A model generated the notes under the pieces. The model saw nothing but the letters and a program-made list of their open reading frames with translations, did not search any database and had not been told where the DNA came from. From Mycobacterium nebraskense (GTDB lineage: Bacteria; Actinomycetota; Actinomycetes; Mycobacteriales; Mycobacteriaceae), in the NCBI RefSeq assembly GCF_002102255.1, contig NZ_LQPH01000066.1, positions 124,001 to 188,000 on the forward strand: 64,000 nt of DNA, given 5' to 3'. Positions 24,988 to 35,080 of this stretch are shown piece by piece (the first letter of the stretch is position 1; each line of letters opens with the position of its first letter). A program made the position numbers and the translations under genes.

Positions 24988-25848
24988 CTATAGCTTGAAG
25001 TTGGCCTGCTTGGCCGCGGAGAGGTCGTCGATCTCCGACCAGTGCGAGGCGACGTCCTCCACTGACGGCGGCTTGTCGAAGTTGGCACCCTCGTTCTGGA
25101 ACAGTGCCACCCGCTGCACCTTGCCTCCGCCGACGACGAAAACCGAAGCGGTGTTGGGGTTTTCCTCGGTGCACAGGTAGGCGACCACCGGCGCGACATA
25201 CTCGGGCGTCAGCTTCTCGAGCACCTCCTTGGGGAGGATGTCCTCGGTCATCCGGGTTGCCGCGATCGGCGCGACGGCGTTGGCGTGGATGTTGTACTTC
25301 GCCCCCTCCTGCGCCAGCGTGTTGATCATGCCGACCAGGCCGAGCTTGGCCGCGCCGTAGTTGGTCTGCCCGAAGTTGCCGAACAACCCACTGGTGGAGG
25401 TGGCGACGACGATCCGGCCGTAGCTCTGCTCGCGGAAATGCGGCCAGGCGGCGCGCAGCACGTTGTAGCCGCCGTAGAGGTGCACCTTGAGCACGGCGTC
25501 CCAGTTCTCGAACGTCATCTTGTGGAAGGTGCCGTCGCGCAGGATCCCGGCGTTGCTCACCACGCCGTGCACGGCACCGAACTCGTCGAGCGCCGTCTTG
25601 ATGATGTTCTCGGCGCCCTCGGGCTCCGCGACGCTGTCGTAGTTGGCGGCCGCACGGCCACCCGCGTCCTTGATTTCCTTGACCACTTCGTCGGCCATGT
25701 TGTGGCCGGCACCGGTACCGTCACGCGCACCGCCGAGGTCGTTCACGATGACGCTGGCGCCCTCCCGGGCCAGGGTCAGGGCGTATTCACGGCCCAGTCC
25801 CCCGCCGGCTCCGGTGACGACGATGACGCGATCCTGCACTCCGGGCAT
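24988..25848 (-). CDS. SDR oxidoreductase, hydroxyacyl-CoA dehydrogenase-like (Rv0148 type)
   Basis: 286 aa. MPGVQDRVIVVTGAGGGLGREY gives the cofactor loop; further on DLGGARDGTGAG, VSNAGILRDGTFHKM, the catalytic STSGLFGNFGQTNYGAAK and a C-terminal extension with VQRVALFQNEGANFDKPPS. This is the MFE-2/HSD17B4-like group that oxidises 3-hydroxyacyl-CoA. It matches Rv0148 over its length (memory). The aldehyde dehydrogenase lies just upstream on the same strand, 52 bp away; its promoter is not obvious. Confidence 0.92.
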   Translation of the reverse strand: MPGVQDRVIVVTGAGGGLGREYALTLAREGASVIVNDLGGARDGTGAGHNMADEVVKEIKDAGGRAAANYDSVAEPEGAENIIKTALDEFGAVHGVVSNAGILRDGTFHKMTFENWDAVLKVHLYGGYNVLRAAWPHFREQSYGRIVVATSTSGLFGNFGQTNYGAAKLGLVGMINTLAQEGAKYNIHANAVAPIAATRMTEDILPKEVLEKLTPEYVAPVVAYLCTEENPNTASVFVVGGGKVQRVALFQNEGANFDKPPSVEDVASHWSEIDDLSAAKQANFKL

Positions 25849-25900
25849 CAGGTTCCTCTCTAAGGTGAAAACTACGTTCTAGCAAGTAATTTCGAGCAGG

Positions 25901-27328
25901 TCAGAACATTCTGCGGGCCATCTTGAACGCCCGCGCGGTGTACGGCGGGTAAATGAAGCTCGACAGGTCGGGCCGGGTCGGCTTGGTCAACACCGACTTG
26001 CGGTGGCTGAACTCCTCGAAGCCGTAACGGCCGTGATAGGCGCCCATCCCCGATGCGCCGACACCGCCGAAAGGCAGCTTGGCCGTCGACACCTGGAAGG
26101 CCAGGTGGTTGACCAGCATGCCGCCGGCCGGCACCTCCTTGATCACCCGCTCGCGCGTCTCGCGCGTCTTGGTGAACAGGTAGGCGGACAGCGGCTTGGG
26201 CCGCGAGTTGATGAAACGTATTGCGTCGTCCAGGGATTGGACGGTGATCACCGGCAGCACCGGTCCGAAGATCTCGTTCTGCATCAACGGTCCGTCCGGG
26301 TCGGGGTCGACCACGACGGCGGGTTGGATGCGCAGGGTCGACGGGTCACACTTGCCACCGACGACGACCTTGCCGTCCCCACCGGCGAGGTAGCCGCTGA
26401 TCCGGTCGAACTGACGCTGGTTGACGATCCGCATTCCGTTGGGCTTGTCCGACGTGAACTTCGTGACGGCAGCGCCGATCTTGCTCACCAGCTCGTCGCG
26501 AATCTTGGCGTCCGCCAACACGTAGTCGGGGGCGACACAGGTCTGTCCGGCGTTCAGCAGCTTCATCCAGGCGATCCGCTTGGCCGCGACGTCCACGTCG
26601 GCGTCGGCCGCCACGATCACCGGGCTCTTGCCGCCGAGCTCCAGCGTGCACGGGGTGAGGTGCGGTGCGGCGCCTTCGTAGACCTTGCGGCCGATCTCGG
26701 TGCCGCCGGTGAACAGCACGCGGTCCAGGCCCTGGGCGATGAGCTCCTGGCTGACCGAACCGTCGCCCTCGACGACGGCTATCGCGTCGTTGTCCAGGTA
26801 TTTGGGCACCAGCTCGGCCATCAAGTGTGCGGACGCCGGGGCGATCTCCGAGGGCTTGAGAATGACGGCATTTCCCGCGGCGATCGCGCCGACGGCCGGG
26901 CCCAGCGTCAGGTAGAACGGGTAGTTCCAGGCGCCGATGATCAGCACGGTGCCGTAGGGCTCGTATTCGATCCAACCGCGGCCGGGCAGCTGCGCCATCT
27001 CGAGCAGCTGGTATTTGCGGCGCGTCCACCTGCGCACCCGCTTGGCCGCGTACTTCGCTTCGCCGGCCGTGGTGGCGATATCGGCGATAAACGCCTCGAA
27101 CGGGCTGCGGTCCAGATCTTCGGCGAGAGCGGCCGCGATGGCCGCCTCGTTCTCTTCCATCAGCTTGGCCAACTGCAGCAACTGCCGTCTGCGCCACTCG
27201 ACGTCGCGGGTGCGGCCGGTGGCGAAGGTCTTGCGCAGCCGGTCCACCGTCGCGGGGACGTTCGCGGCCTGCGGAGTCGGCGCGCCATTGGCGGAGGATG
27301 TCTTGGGTGTAACCGATTCGGTGGTCAT
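25901..27328 (-). CDS. Aldehyde dehydrogenase (Rv0147 type)
   Basis: 475 aa. All family marks are present: NYPFYLTLGPAVGAIAAGNAVILKPSE (in pieces near residues 120-146), FTGGTEIG, LELGGKSPVIV with the Glu base, NAGQTCVAPDY with the nucleophile Cys, and EIFGPVLPV. It is the short class 3-like, non-tetrameric type with a C-terminal KMARRMF tail that may touch the membrane. It oxidises fatty aldehydes to acids. ATG 27328 has GGGGAAGGA upstream; the longer ORF is rejected. It pairs with the downstream Rv0148-type SDR. Confidence 0.93.
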   Translation of the reverse strand: MTTESVTPKTSSANGAPTPQAANVPATVDRLRKTFATGRTRDVEWRRRQLLQLAKLMEENEAAIAAALAEDLDRSPFEAFIADIATTAGEAKYAAKRVRRWTRRKYQLLEMAQLPGRGWIEYEPYGTVLIIGAWNYPFYLTLGPAVGAIAAGNAVILKPSEIAPASAHLMAELVPKYLDNDAIAVVEGDGSVSQELIAQGLDRVLFTGGTEIGRKVYEGAAPHLTPCTLELGGKSPVIVAADADVDVAAKRIAWMKLLNAGQTCVAPDYVLADAKIRDELVSKIGAAVTKFTSDKPNGMRIVNQRQFDRISGYLAGGDGKVVVGGKCDPSTLRIQPAVVVDPDPDGPLMQNEIFGPVLPVITVQSLDDAIRFINSRPKPLSAYLFTKTRETRERVIKEVPAGGMLVNHLAFQVSTAKLPFGGVGASGMGAYHGRYGFEEFSHRKSVLTKPTRPDLSSFIYPPYTARAFKMARRMF

Positions 27329-27480
27329 CGTTGTCCTTCCCCTGCTTCGGTCATCCCGGATGCGCACGCTGCTCGTCGCATGAGCGCTCATTGGGTGATA
27401 ACCGCGATCCTAACCATCCGGTTGGGAGAGCAGTAAGGAAGATCCTGCGAGGTGCGGTCAGGCTTTGGTTGCCGTCACAA

Positions 27481-28452
<972 letters not shown>

Positions 28453-29394
28453 TCAGGCGGTCGGCTCGCCGAGACGCGCCCGCAGCAGCACGCTGCGCAC
28501 CGCGTCTTCGGCCAGGTCGTCGGGTACCGGGCGGCCCAGCCGGGCCATTTCCTCGCGGTTGTCCACGGTGTGTACCTGCCAGCCGTGGTCGCTCAGCCAT
28601 TGGGCCGCATCCGAACGGTCCGGCTCGTGATAGGTCAGCGCCTGCACGTTGACGTCCAGACCGAGCCGTTCCCGCATCCGCAGCCAGCGCTGCGAATTGC
28701 TGCGCGAGTTCATGCCGAACGCCTCGATGGCGACCCGGCTGTCCGGGGCGCTGAGGGCGGTGAACATCTCGAAGAGGCGGTCTTGCGCGTCGCTTGGCAG
28801 GTACGGGAGCAAGCCCTCGGCCAGCCACGCGGTCGGTTGGGTGCGGTCGAATCCCGCCGCGGCCAATGCCGCCGGCCAGTCGTCGCGCAGGTCAACGGCG
28901 ACCGGGCGGCGGCTCGCGGTGGGAGCGACGCCATGCTGTTGCAGAATTCCGGTCTTGTACTCCAGCACCTTGGGCTGGTCGATCTCGTAGACCGCGGTGC
29001 CGTCCGGCCAGTTCAGGCGGTAGGCCCTCGAGTCCAGCCCGGCGGCCAGGATGACCACCTGCCGAATCCCGGCCTTGACGGCGTCCTCGAAGTACTCGTC
29101 GAAGAAGTGCGTGCGCACGGCCTGGTAGTCGATGCCGATGCGATGCGCGCGGCGTCCGTACTCATCGCCGTCGAGCCAGGTCAACTCGGGATCGGTGAGC
29201 CGGGCCCACGCCGGACCGGCCGAGGACACCAATATGCGCGCGAACTCGTCGCGGATCAGCGGGTTACTCCCGGCGGTTTCCGCCGCGCGTGACGCCGCGA
29301 CGCCCAGCGCGGTGGCACCGACAAGTTCGGTGATGGCCCAGCTGTCGCCGGCAGATCTCAGGGAAGGCGGTAACGACTCGTCCAGATCAGTCAT
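28453..29394 (-). CDS. SAM-dependent methyltransferase, Rv0145/Rv0146 family (copy A)
   Basis: 313 aa, the same length and layout as the downstream copy: [57 protein letters not shown] and [20 protein letters not shown]. The two are tandem duplicates that have diverged. Enzymatic target unknown. The 82-bp gap between its start and the TetR stop contains a CTGCGCGCGCAG palindrome (29453-29464) and an AAGTTAGTTAGCC string; the promoter is presumably there. Confidence 0.92.
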   Translation of the reverse strand: MTDLDESLPPSLRSAGDSWAITELVGATALGVAASRAAETAGSNPLIRDEFARILVSSAGPAWARLTDPELTWLDGDEYGRRAHRIGIDYQAVRTHFFDEYFEDAVKAGIRQVVILAAGLDSRAYRLNWPDGTAVYEIDQPKVLEYKTGILQQHGVAPTASRRPVAVDLRDDWPAALAAAGFDRTQPTAWLAEGLLPYLPSDAQDRLFEMFTALSAPDSRVAIEAFGMNSRSNSQRWLRMRERLGLDVNVQALTYHEPDRSDAAQWLSDHGWQVHTVDNREEMARLGRPVPDDLAEDAVRSVLLRARLGEPTA

Positions 29395-29476
29395 GACCTG
29401 ACCATGCTACCGGGATAAGTTAGTTAGCCTATACGCTTTGTGCGCAACTTCACTGCGCGCGCAGGGCGCAAGCCCG

Positions 29477-30112
29477 CTAGGCCCCGGGCCGCCAGAGCGC
29501 GCCTTCCATCAGCTGTCGGAGCATCCCGGTCACGGCCAGCATCTGCTGGGGGCTCTCCACCCAGCCCGCGTACAAGCCGACACCGCACATGATGACGACC
29601 AGGGACTCGACCAGCGCCGACGCGTCGATGTCGGCGGCGAGCTCGCCGCGCTGGATCGCGTCATTGACGACCCGATCCAAAAATTCCCGGGCGGCCCGCA
29701 CGGACTCATTTTCGGTCTTGTTCCATTCCGGGTGCCGCTGCGACTCGAGTACCCCGGAAATTATCAGCGCCGACCCGGACGGATTCTCGGAATTGGCGCG
29801 CACCGCCGCGGAGATGAATGTCGTCAGCTGCGCCACCATTGTGGTCTCCCGATCGGCCTCTCTGATCCCGGCTCCGATGATGGCTTCATTGGTTTGCTCC
29901 AATACCTCTCGATACAAGACGCGCTTGCTGGAGAAGTAATGGTTGATCGCCGGCCGGGTCAGATCGGCGCGGGCCGCGATGGCCTGAAAGGTCGCGCCGT
30001 CGTAACCGCGTTCGCTGAACACCAGGCGGGCGGCCTGCATGATCCGCTGTCGCGTCTCATCAGCCTTTGCGGCAGGGGGGCGTCCTGGCCTGCGGCTCAC
30101 CCCTGAAGACAT
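29477..30112 (-). CDS. TetR-family regulator (Rv0144 type)
   Basis: 211 aa. The front RRPGRPPAAKADETRQRIM is basic, then an HTH with AIAARADLTRPAINHYFSSK near residue 42 and a C-terminal TetR_C domain. It is placed exactly where Rv0144 is, between the ClC gene and the methyltransferases. Its ATG lies 2 bp after the pirin stop, so pirin and this regulator are translated together. Confidence 0.92.
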   Translation of the reverse strand: MSSGVSRRPGRPPAAKADETRQRIMQAARLVFSERGYDGATFQAIAARADLTRPAINHYFSSKRVLYREVLEQTNEAIIGAGIREADRETTMVAQLTTFISAAVRANSENPSGSALIISGVLESQRHPEWNKTENESVRAAREFLDRVVNDAIQRGELAADIDASALVESLVVIMCGVGLYAGWVESPQQMLAVTGMLRQLMEGALWRPGA

Positions 30113-30114
30113 CG

Positions 30115-31088
30115 TTAAAGTGTGCCACCGCCATGGTGCGGCATTAGCGCATTTGGCGGAATGCTGCCGAACTTGCCGGCCTGGTAGTCCTGCACCGCCT
30201 CGACCAATTCCGCCCGTGAGTTCATCACGAAAGGGCCGTAGTGAAACACCGGCTCGCGAATGGGCCGGCCGCCCAAGAGCAGCACATCCATCGCCCCCAA
30301 AACCGATGTGCGGGACGATTCCTGTACCCGGTTGGCGCCCAAGGTGATTCGATCTCCGGGTCCGAGCACCGCCAATTGGCCCTCGCGGATCGGGTGAGCG
30401 ACCGGACCGACATATCCGCTGCCGGACAACACGTATGCCAACGCATTGAATTCGCGCCGCCACGGCAGGTTGAGCCGGGCACCGTTTTCGATCGTGGCGT
30501 GCGCCAGCGTGATCGGCGTGTGGGTGACGCCGGGCCCCCGGTGATCGTCGATCTCGCCGGCGATGATGCGGACCAGCGCCCCGCCGTCGTCGGAGGCGAT
30601 CAAGGTCGCGTCGCCACCTTCGATGGCCTGGTACCGAGGCGGCGCGAACTTGTCCCTTTTCGGCAGATTCACCCACAACTGGATGCCATGAAAGAGGCCG
30701 CCGCTGTCGACCAGTTCGGCGGGCGGCGTCTCGATGTGCAGGATCCCCGAACCAGCTGTCATCCACTGCGTCGCGCCGTCGGTGATCAGGCCGCCACCCC
30801 CGTGGGAGTCCTGGTGGGCGAACTTGCCGTCGATCATGTAGGTGACCGTCTCGAACCCGCGATGCGGGTGCCAGTCCGTGCCCCTGGGCTCGCCCGGCTG
30901 GTATTCCACCGCGCCCATCTGGTCCATGTGCACAAACGGGTCGAGGGCGGCGGCGCCGATCCCGGCGAAGGCGCGGACGACGGGAAAGCCCTCCCCCTCG
31001 TAGCCGCGCGGCCCGGTGGTGATCGACCGGACCGGGCGCTCGGCGTCGGTGGCGGCGGCCGGCCCGATACGTAATCAGAACTACCCAT
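30115..31088 (-). CDS. Pirin family protein, 5' end probably frameshifted
   Basis: From GTG 30933 the frame reads 272 aa of pirin, with HPHRGFETVTYMIDG, the metal-ligand region HQDSHGGGG, TQWMTAGSGILH and the C-terminal GGRPIREPVFHYGPFVMNS. Homologous coding continues upstream in the same frame (ERPVRSITTGPRGYEGEGFP, then AFAGIGAAALDPFVHMDQ), but it meets a TGA at 31076-31078 with no ATG, GTG or TTG before it. The likely true start, ATG 31088 (MGSSDY), is in another frame, so one base seems to be missing near 31070. Real mutation or sequencing error. Pirins are cupins that bind Fe and act as redox or quercetinase-like factors. Confidence 0.75.
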
Positions 31089-31112
31089 ATAACCGGACCG
31101 CAGTCCGATTAT
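31089..31112. promoter_or_regulatory. 24-bp palindromic operator candidate before pirin
   Basis: The arms ATAA-N-CGGAC and GTCCG-N-TTAT are exact inverted copies around a 4-bp centre; only the fifth base breaks symmetry. It abuts the ATG at 31088 and lies 84 bp from the divergent ClC start, as expected for a repressor site controlling pirin and perhaps the neighbouring TetR gene. Confidence 0.65.
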
Positions 31113-31195
31113 TCCCCGGCGCGGCGCCGCGGCGCTGCATAAGATGACGTGGTGCTTGGGGAAGCGGAGCCGCCGCCGCGCGGGGGCTCCGCGCC

Positions 31196-32647
31196 GTGAC
31201 CGACCAGACGGACGACGAACCCCAGCCCACTGAGACCCCAGCGGCCTCCGCTCCCAGCGCCGGCGGACGATTCGGGGCGAGGATCAGGAAGTCCGGCTAC
31301 CTGCAGAGGTGGTTGCTGCTGGGCGTCACGATCGGCCTCGTCGCCGGCCTGGGAGCCGTCGTCTTCTATCTGGCGCTCAGGTACACCGGCGAGTTCCTGC
31401 TCGGCTATCTAGGCGGCTACCACATCCCGACGCCCGTGGGTGAGGGCGGCGCCCGCGGAGATTCCGGTTTTCGCCGCGCGTGGGCGATCCCGTTGGTGAC
31501 GACGGGTGGAGCGTTGCTCTCGGCCTTCATCGTCGCCAAGCTCGCCCCGGAGGCCACCGGCCATGGCACCGACCAGGCCATCGAAGCCGTGCACGGCGAT
31601 CCGCGCGCCATCCGCTTCCGGGCGGTGCTGGTCAAGATGGTGGCCAGCGCGCTGACGATCGGGTCGGGCGGTTCGGCCGGGCGGGAGGGCCCGACGGCGC
31701 AGATCTCGGCCGGCTTCTCCTCGTTGCTCGCGCGGCGGCTCCACCTGTCCGATGAGGACGGCCGGATCGCCGTGGCGCTGGGCATCGGGGCCGGCATCGG
31801 GGCGATCTTCGCCGCGCCGCTCGGTGGGGCGGTGCTGGCCGCGTCGATCACCTACCGCGACGATTTCGACTATCGCTGCCTGTTGCCCGGATTCATCACC
31901 TCTGGCACGGCCTACGCGGTACTCGGCGCGTTCCTGGGTTTCGATCCGCTGTTCGGGTACATCGACGCCGAGTACCGCTTCGAGAGGGCATGGCCGCTGC
32001 TGTGGTTCGTGGTCATCGGCCTGGCCGCTTTCGCGGTCGGCTATCTGTACGCCCGCACCTTCCACGCCGCGGTGCGGCTCACCCGCCGGCTGCCGGGCGG
32101 CCCGGTGCTCAAGCCGGCGATCGGCGGACTCCTGGTCGGACTGCTGGGGCTGCTGATTCCCCAAATCCTCAGCAGCGGCTACGGCTGGGCGCAGCTGGCG
32201 GCCGACCGCGGTTCGCTGCTGGGCATCCCGTTGTGGGTCGTCGTCGTGCTGCCGATCGCCAAGATCGTCGCCACGTCGCTGTCGATCGGCACCGGCGGGT
32301 CCGGCGGCCTCTTCGGGCCGGGGATCGTGATCGGCGCCTTCGTCGGGGCAGCGGTCTGGCGGCTGGGCGAGCTGTCCGGTCTGCCCGGCGTGCCGCACGA
32401 TCCCGGAATCTTCGTCGTGGTCGGAATGATGACGTGCTTCGGCAGCGTCGCGCGGGCGCCACTCGCGATCATGATCATGGTCGCCGAGATGACCGGTTCG
32501 TTCTCGGTCGTGCCCGGCGCGATCCTTTCCGCCGGCATCGCGGCGTTGCTGATGTCACGCACCAACGTCACCATCTACGAGTCACAGCGCCTGAACCGCG
32601 AGACCGCCGCGGCCGAGCGCGAACGCCGCGTCAAGGACGACCACTAG
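31196..32647 (+). CDS. ClC-type chloride channel/transporter (Rv0143c type)
   Basis: 483 aa with about ten to eleven transmembrane helices. The ClC filter motifs are clear: GSGGSAGREGPTAQ near residue 155 and GTGGSGGLFGPGIVIGAF near residue 365, and a Glu at the gating position in GREGP. The C-terminus has no CBS domains. GTG 31196 is the only in-frame start after the upstream stop; the ribosome site is weak. It faces the dps gene, with stops overlapping by 4 bp. Confidence 0.94.
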   Translation: MTDQTDDEPQPTETPAASAPSAGGRFGARIRKSGYLQRWLLLGVTIGLVAGLGAVVFYLALRYTGEFLLGYLGGYHIPTPVGEGGARGDSGFRRAWAIPLVTTGGALLSAFIVAKLAPEATGHGTDQAIEAVHGDPRAIRFRAVLVKMVASALTIGSGGSAGREGPTAQISAGFSSLLARRLHLSDEDGRIAVALGIGAGIGAIFAAPLGGAVLAASITYRDDFDYRCLLPGFITSGTAYAVLGAFLGFDPLFGYIDAEYRFERAWPLLWFVVIGLAAFAVGYLYARTFHAAVRLTRRLPGGPVLKPAIGGLLVGLLGLLIPQILSSGYGWAQLAADRGSLLGIPLWVVVVLPIAKIVATSLSIGTGGSGGLFGPGIVIGAFVGAAVWRLGELSGLPGVPHDPGIFVVVGMMTCFGSVARAPLAIMIMVAEMTGSFSVVPGAILSAGIAALLMSRTNVTIYESQRLNRETAAAERERRVKDDH

Positions 32648-33189
32648 GAACTGCGCGCGCTATTGGCGGCGTCCTTCTCGGTGGACGAGCCCTCGTGGGT
32701 CAGCTTCCCGCCCGCGCTCTCCAGGTGCGCGCGGACGAACCACTGGAACTTCTCCAGGTTCCCAGCCTGATCGATCAACAGGTCCTGGGTGACCGGGTCG
32801 AGCTCCTCGGTCTCCTCGATGTACTTGCGGGTGTCCTCGATGACCCCGGTGTAGACGAGGTCGAGCGCGGCCAGGTGAGCCTGGACGCAATCGCGGCCGA
32901 CTGAATAGTCGTCCCAGGTACGGTCTTTGATGATCGCTCCCGGCGTACCCTGCGGCGACCCGCCGAGGGCCGCGATGCGCTCGGCGACGTCATCGGCGAA
33001 ACCGCGCACCGCCTCGACCTGCGGGTCAATCATCTCATGCACGCCAATAAAGTTGGGCCCCACCACATTCCAGTGAACGTGTTTGAGCGTCAGGTGAAGG
33101 TCGTTGTAGGTGCTCAGTTGTTTTTGCAGCAGTTCGGTCAGCCGCACTCCCTGTTTGTCGGTGAGCCCCGGGATGGTGAACTGTGTCAT
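32644..33189 (-). CDS. dps: Dps-family DNA-binding ferritin
   Basis: 181 aa. The ferroxidase motif HVHWNVVGPNFIGVHEMIDPQ is visible (residues about 37-57), followed by DRTWDDYSVGRDCVQAHL and a basic/Ser-rich C-tail KDAANSARSS. It is very close to M. smegmatis Dps as I recall it. It oxidises and stores iron, protects DNA from peroxide and forms dodecamers. GGAGGAAAT precedes the ATG at 33189. M. tuberculosis lacks a gene here, so it is an insertion in the backbone. Confidence 0.93.
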   Translation of the reverse strand: MTQFTIPGLTDKQGVRLTELLQKQLSTYNDLHLTLKHVHWNVVGPNFIGVHEMIDPQVEAVRGFADDVAERIAALGGSPQGTPGAIIKDRTWDDYSVGRDCVQAHLAALDLVYTGVIEDTRKYIEETEELDPVTQDLLIDQAGNLEKFQWFVRAHLESAGGKLTHEGSSTEKDAANSARSS

Positions 33190-33282
33190 CGATTTCCTCC
33201 GTTTCGCACGCGTCACGTCTCCGGAGTGGGTTACCCGATGGCCGGTGCCGAAAACCCGGCCCCGGCGAGGCCATGACCACGT

Positions 33283-34194
33283 TTAGAGCTCGCCGATGTG
33301 CTGCACCGGTAGCCGGGCGCCCCGCCGGGGTTCGTATGCCAGCCCGCTGACCTCGAGCAACCGAACCACTCGGTGGCGATGTGGTCGCATCGGCTCGAGC
33401 AGCTCAAGCATGCCCGCGTCGTCGACCGGGGCGCCGATCAGCGTCCAGCCGATCATCTTGGGGATGTGGTAGTCGCCCACCGACAGGGCGTCGGCGTCCC
33501 CGAACGCCCGTTGCGCGGTTTCGGCGGCGGTCCATTCCCCCACCCCCGGCAACGACATCAACGCCTCGCGGGCCTGCGCGGCCGGACGGGATGCCAGCCG
33601 TTCCAGCGATGAGGCCCGTCGGGCGCACGTCACCAGGGTCTGCGCGCGCCTCGGGTCGACATTTGCGCGATGGAACTCCCACGACGGGATGTGCCGCCAC
33701 ACTTCGGCCGATGGCGGCACCCGCATCCTCACCGGCGCCGGTCCCGGCGCCGGTGAGCCGTACTTGGACACCAGCAGCCGCCACGACCGAAACGCGTCGG
33801 CACCGGGCACCCGCTGCTCGATGATCGCCGGGATGAGAGCCTCCAGCACAAGCCCGGTACGGCCCAGACGCAAGTGCGGCACCCGCCGGTGCGCGGCGGC
33901 AACGGTCGGGTCCCGGGGCACGAAATCCGAAGCGTCGTCGTCGAAGCCCAGCATCGCGGGCAGCCGTTCGACGAACTCCGGCGCCCCGCTACCCCATGCC
34001 ACGCAATGGGCGGCGTTGGCGGCCGCCCGGCTGATCCGGGCGGCGACGGGTCCAGTAGGCAACAGGCTGGTCCGCCAGATCGTGCCGTCACCGGCCGCCC
34101 GGAAACAAGGATCCCCGAGACCACGGCGAAGCGGTGCCAACGTGTGCCCGAAGCTGACCGCCCCGGGGAACGTGACAGTGCGCGCGCTCTCCAC
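33283..34194 (-). CDS. DNA-3-methyladenine glycosylase-like, HhH-GPD (Rv0142 type)
   Basis: 303 aa. The C-terminal HhH-GPD region has LMSLPGVGEWTAAETAQRAFG and the catalytic Asp in LSVGDYHIPKM (near residue 230). The N-terminal half is AlkA-like. It removes alkylated bases from DNA. GTG 34194 is chosen because GGAGAG lies 6 bp upstream; the larger ORF upstream has no ribosome site. It is divergent from the SnoaL gene. Confidence 0.85.
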   Translation of the reverse strand: MESARTVTFPGAVSFGHTLAPLRRGLGDPCFRAAGDGTIWRTSLLPTGPVAARISRAAANAAHCVAWGSGAPEFVERLPAMLGFDDDASDFVPRDPTVAAAHRRVPHLRLGRTGLVLEALIPAIIEQRVPGADAFRSWRLLVSKYGSPAPGPAPVRMRVPPSAEVWRHIPSWEFHRANVDPRRAQTLVTCARRASSLERLASRPAAQAREALMSLPGVGEWTAAETAQRAFGDADALSVGDYHIPKMIGWTLIGAPVDDAGMLELLEPMRPHRHRVVRLLEVSGLAYEPRRGARLPVQHIGEL

Positions 34195-34248
34195 CGAACA
34201 ACTCTCCGATTGACCGTTAACGATGTGCCAAGTCAGTATTGCGATGTG

Positions 34249-34644
34249 ATGACGCCGTTCGATGACCCGCAGGGCGAACTGGCTTGGATGTTCCTCCAGA
34301 GTACGAGCGAGGGGGGCGACCTCGACGAGGGCTTCGCGCTGCTCAGCGACGACTTCACCTACTGGACGCTCTTCACGCGCGCCTCCTGCGACAAGGAAAC
34401 CTTTCGGCGGGCGGTCGAGCGACGCAAGCAAGAACTCGAGCTGACCATCGACCTGGTGCGCTGTGTCAACGAGGGGGAGACCGTGGTGGTCGAGGCGCAG
34501 GCCAGCGGCACCACCGTCGGCGGCGTCGAATACGACAGTCCGTTCGTCTGCATCTTCGACACCCGCGACGGGTTGATCGTCTCGATGCGGCTATATAGCG
34601 ACACCCGGGCACACGAGGCCGCGCTCCCGGGGTGGATTTTCTAG
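34249..34644 (+). CDS. SnoaL-like protein (Rv0141c type)
   Basis: 131 aa NTF2-like fold: LDEGFALLSDDFTYWTLFTR, then KETFRRAVERRKQELELTI and the ending SMRLYSDTRAHEAALPGWIF. The reaction is unknown. The ATG (34249) follows an ATG-TGA at 34244 and a GTG one codon upstream. It converges with the DUF427 gene by 4 bp, the same layout as Rv0141c/Rv0140. Confidence 0.82.
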   Translation: MTPFDDPQGELAWMFLQSTSEGGDLDEGFALLSDDFTYWTLFTRASCDKETFRRAVERRKQELELTIDLVRCVNEGETVVVEAQASGTTVGGVEYDSPFVCIFDTRDGLIVSMRLYSDTRAHEAALPGWIF

Positions 34645-35021
34645 GAACCCGAGACGCTGATTTCGGCCTTGTTCGGGTAGAAGGCGACATGCCCGGCGAT
34701 CGCCGCAACCGCCGGATAGGGCTGCTCGTAGGTCCAGATCACGTCCTCGACGGTGTCACCCGCCGGGCTGGTCACGCTGTAATAGCTGGCCTCCCCCTTG
34801 AAGGGGCAGTACGTGCTGGTGTCCGTGCGGGTCAGCCGGTCTTGCACCACGTCGCTCATCGGAATGTATTGCACCGCAGGCAAAGTGGCTTCGCGCAATT
34901 CAAGGGCGGCGGTCGTGTCGGCGACCAGCTCGCCGTTGACGCGGACCTGTACCCGCCCCTTCGTCGGCTCGATGGTGATCGGGTGGCCCGCGCTGGGTTC
35001 TTTGATTTCGGGGTGGCTCAT
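34641..35021 (-). CDS. DUF427 protein (Rv0140 type)
   Basis: 126 aa, single DUF427 domain: GRVQVRVNGELVADTTAALEL, then the DRLTRTDTSTYCPFKGEASYYS core and DVIWTYEQPYPAVAAIAGHVAFYP. Function unknown. GGAGGAGACC sits before the ATG. It is 59 bp after the methyltransferase gene. Its two-domain relative is at 6421-7110. Confidence 0.9.
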   Translation of the reverse strand: MSHPEIKEPSAGHPITIEPTKGRVQVRVNGELVADTTAALELREATLPAVQYIPMSDVVQDRLTRTDTSTYCPFKGEASYYSVTSPAGDTVEDVIWTYEQPYPAVAAIAGHVAFYPNKAEISVSGS

Positions 35022-35080
35022 GGTCTCCTCCTAGACGCCGATAGAGAGTTCAACACGAGCGAGGGCCCGACACTTCCCGA

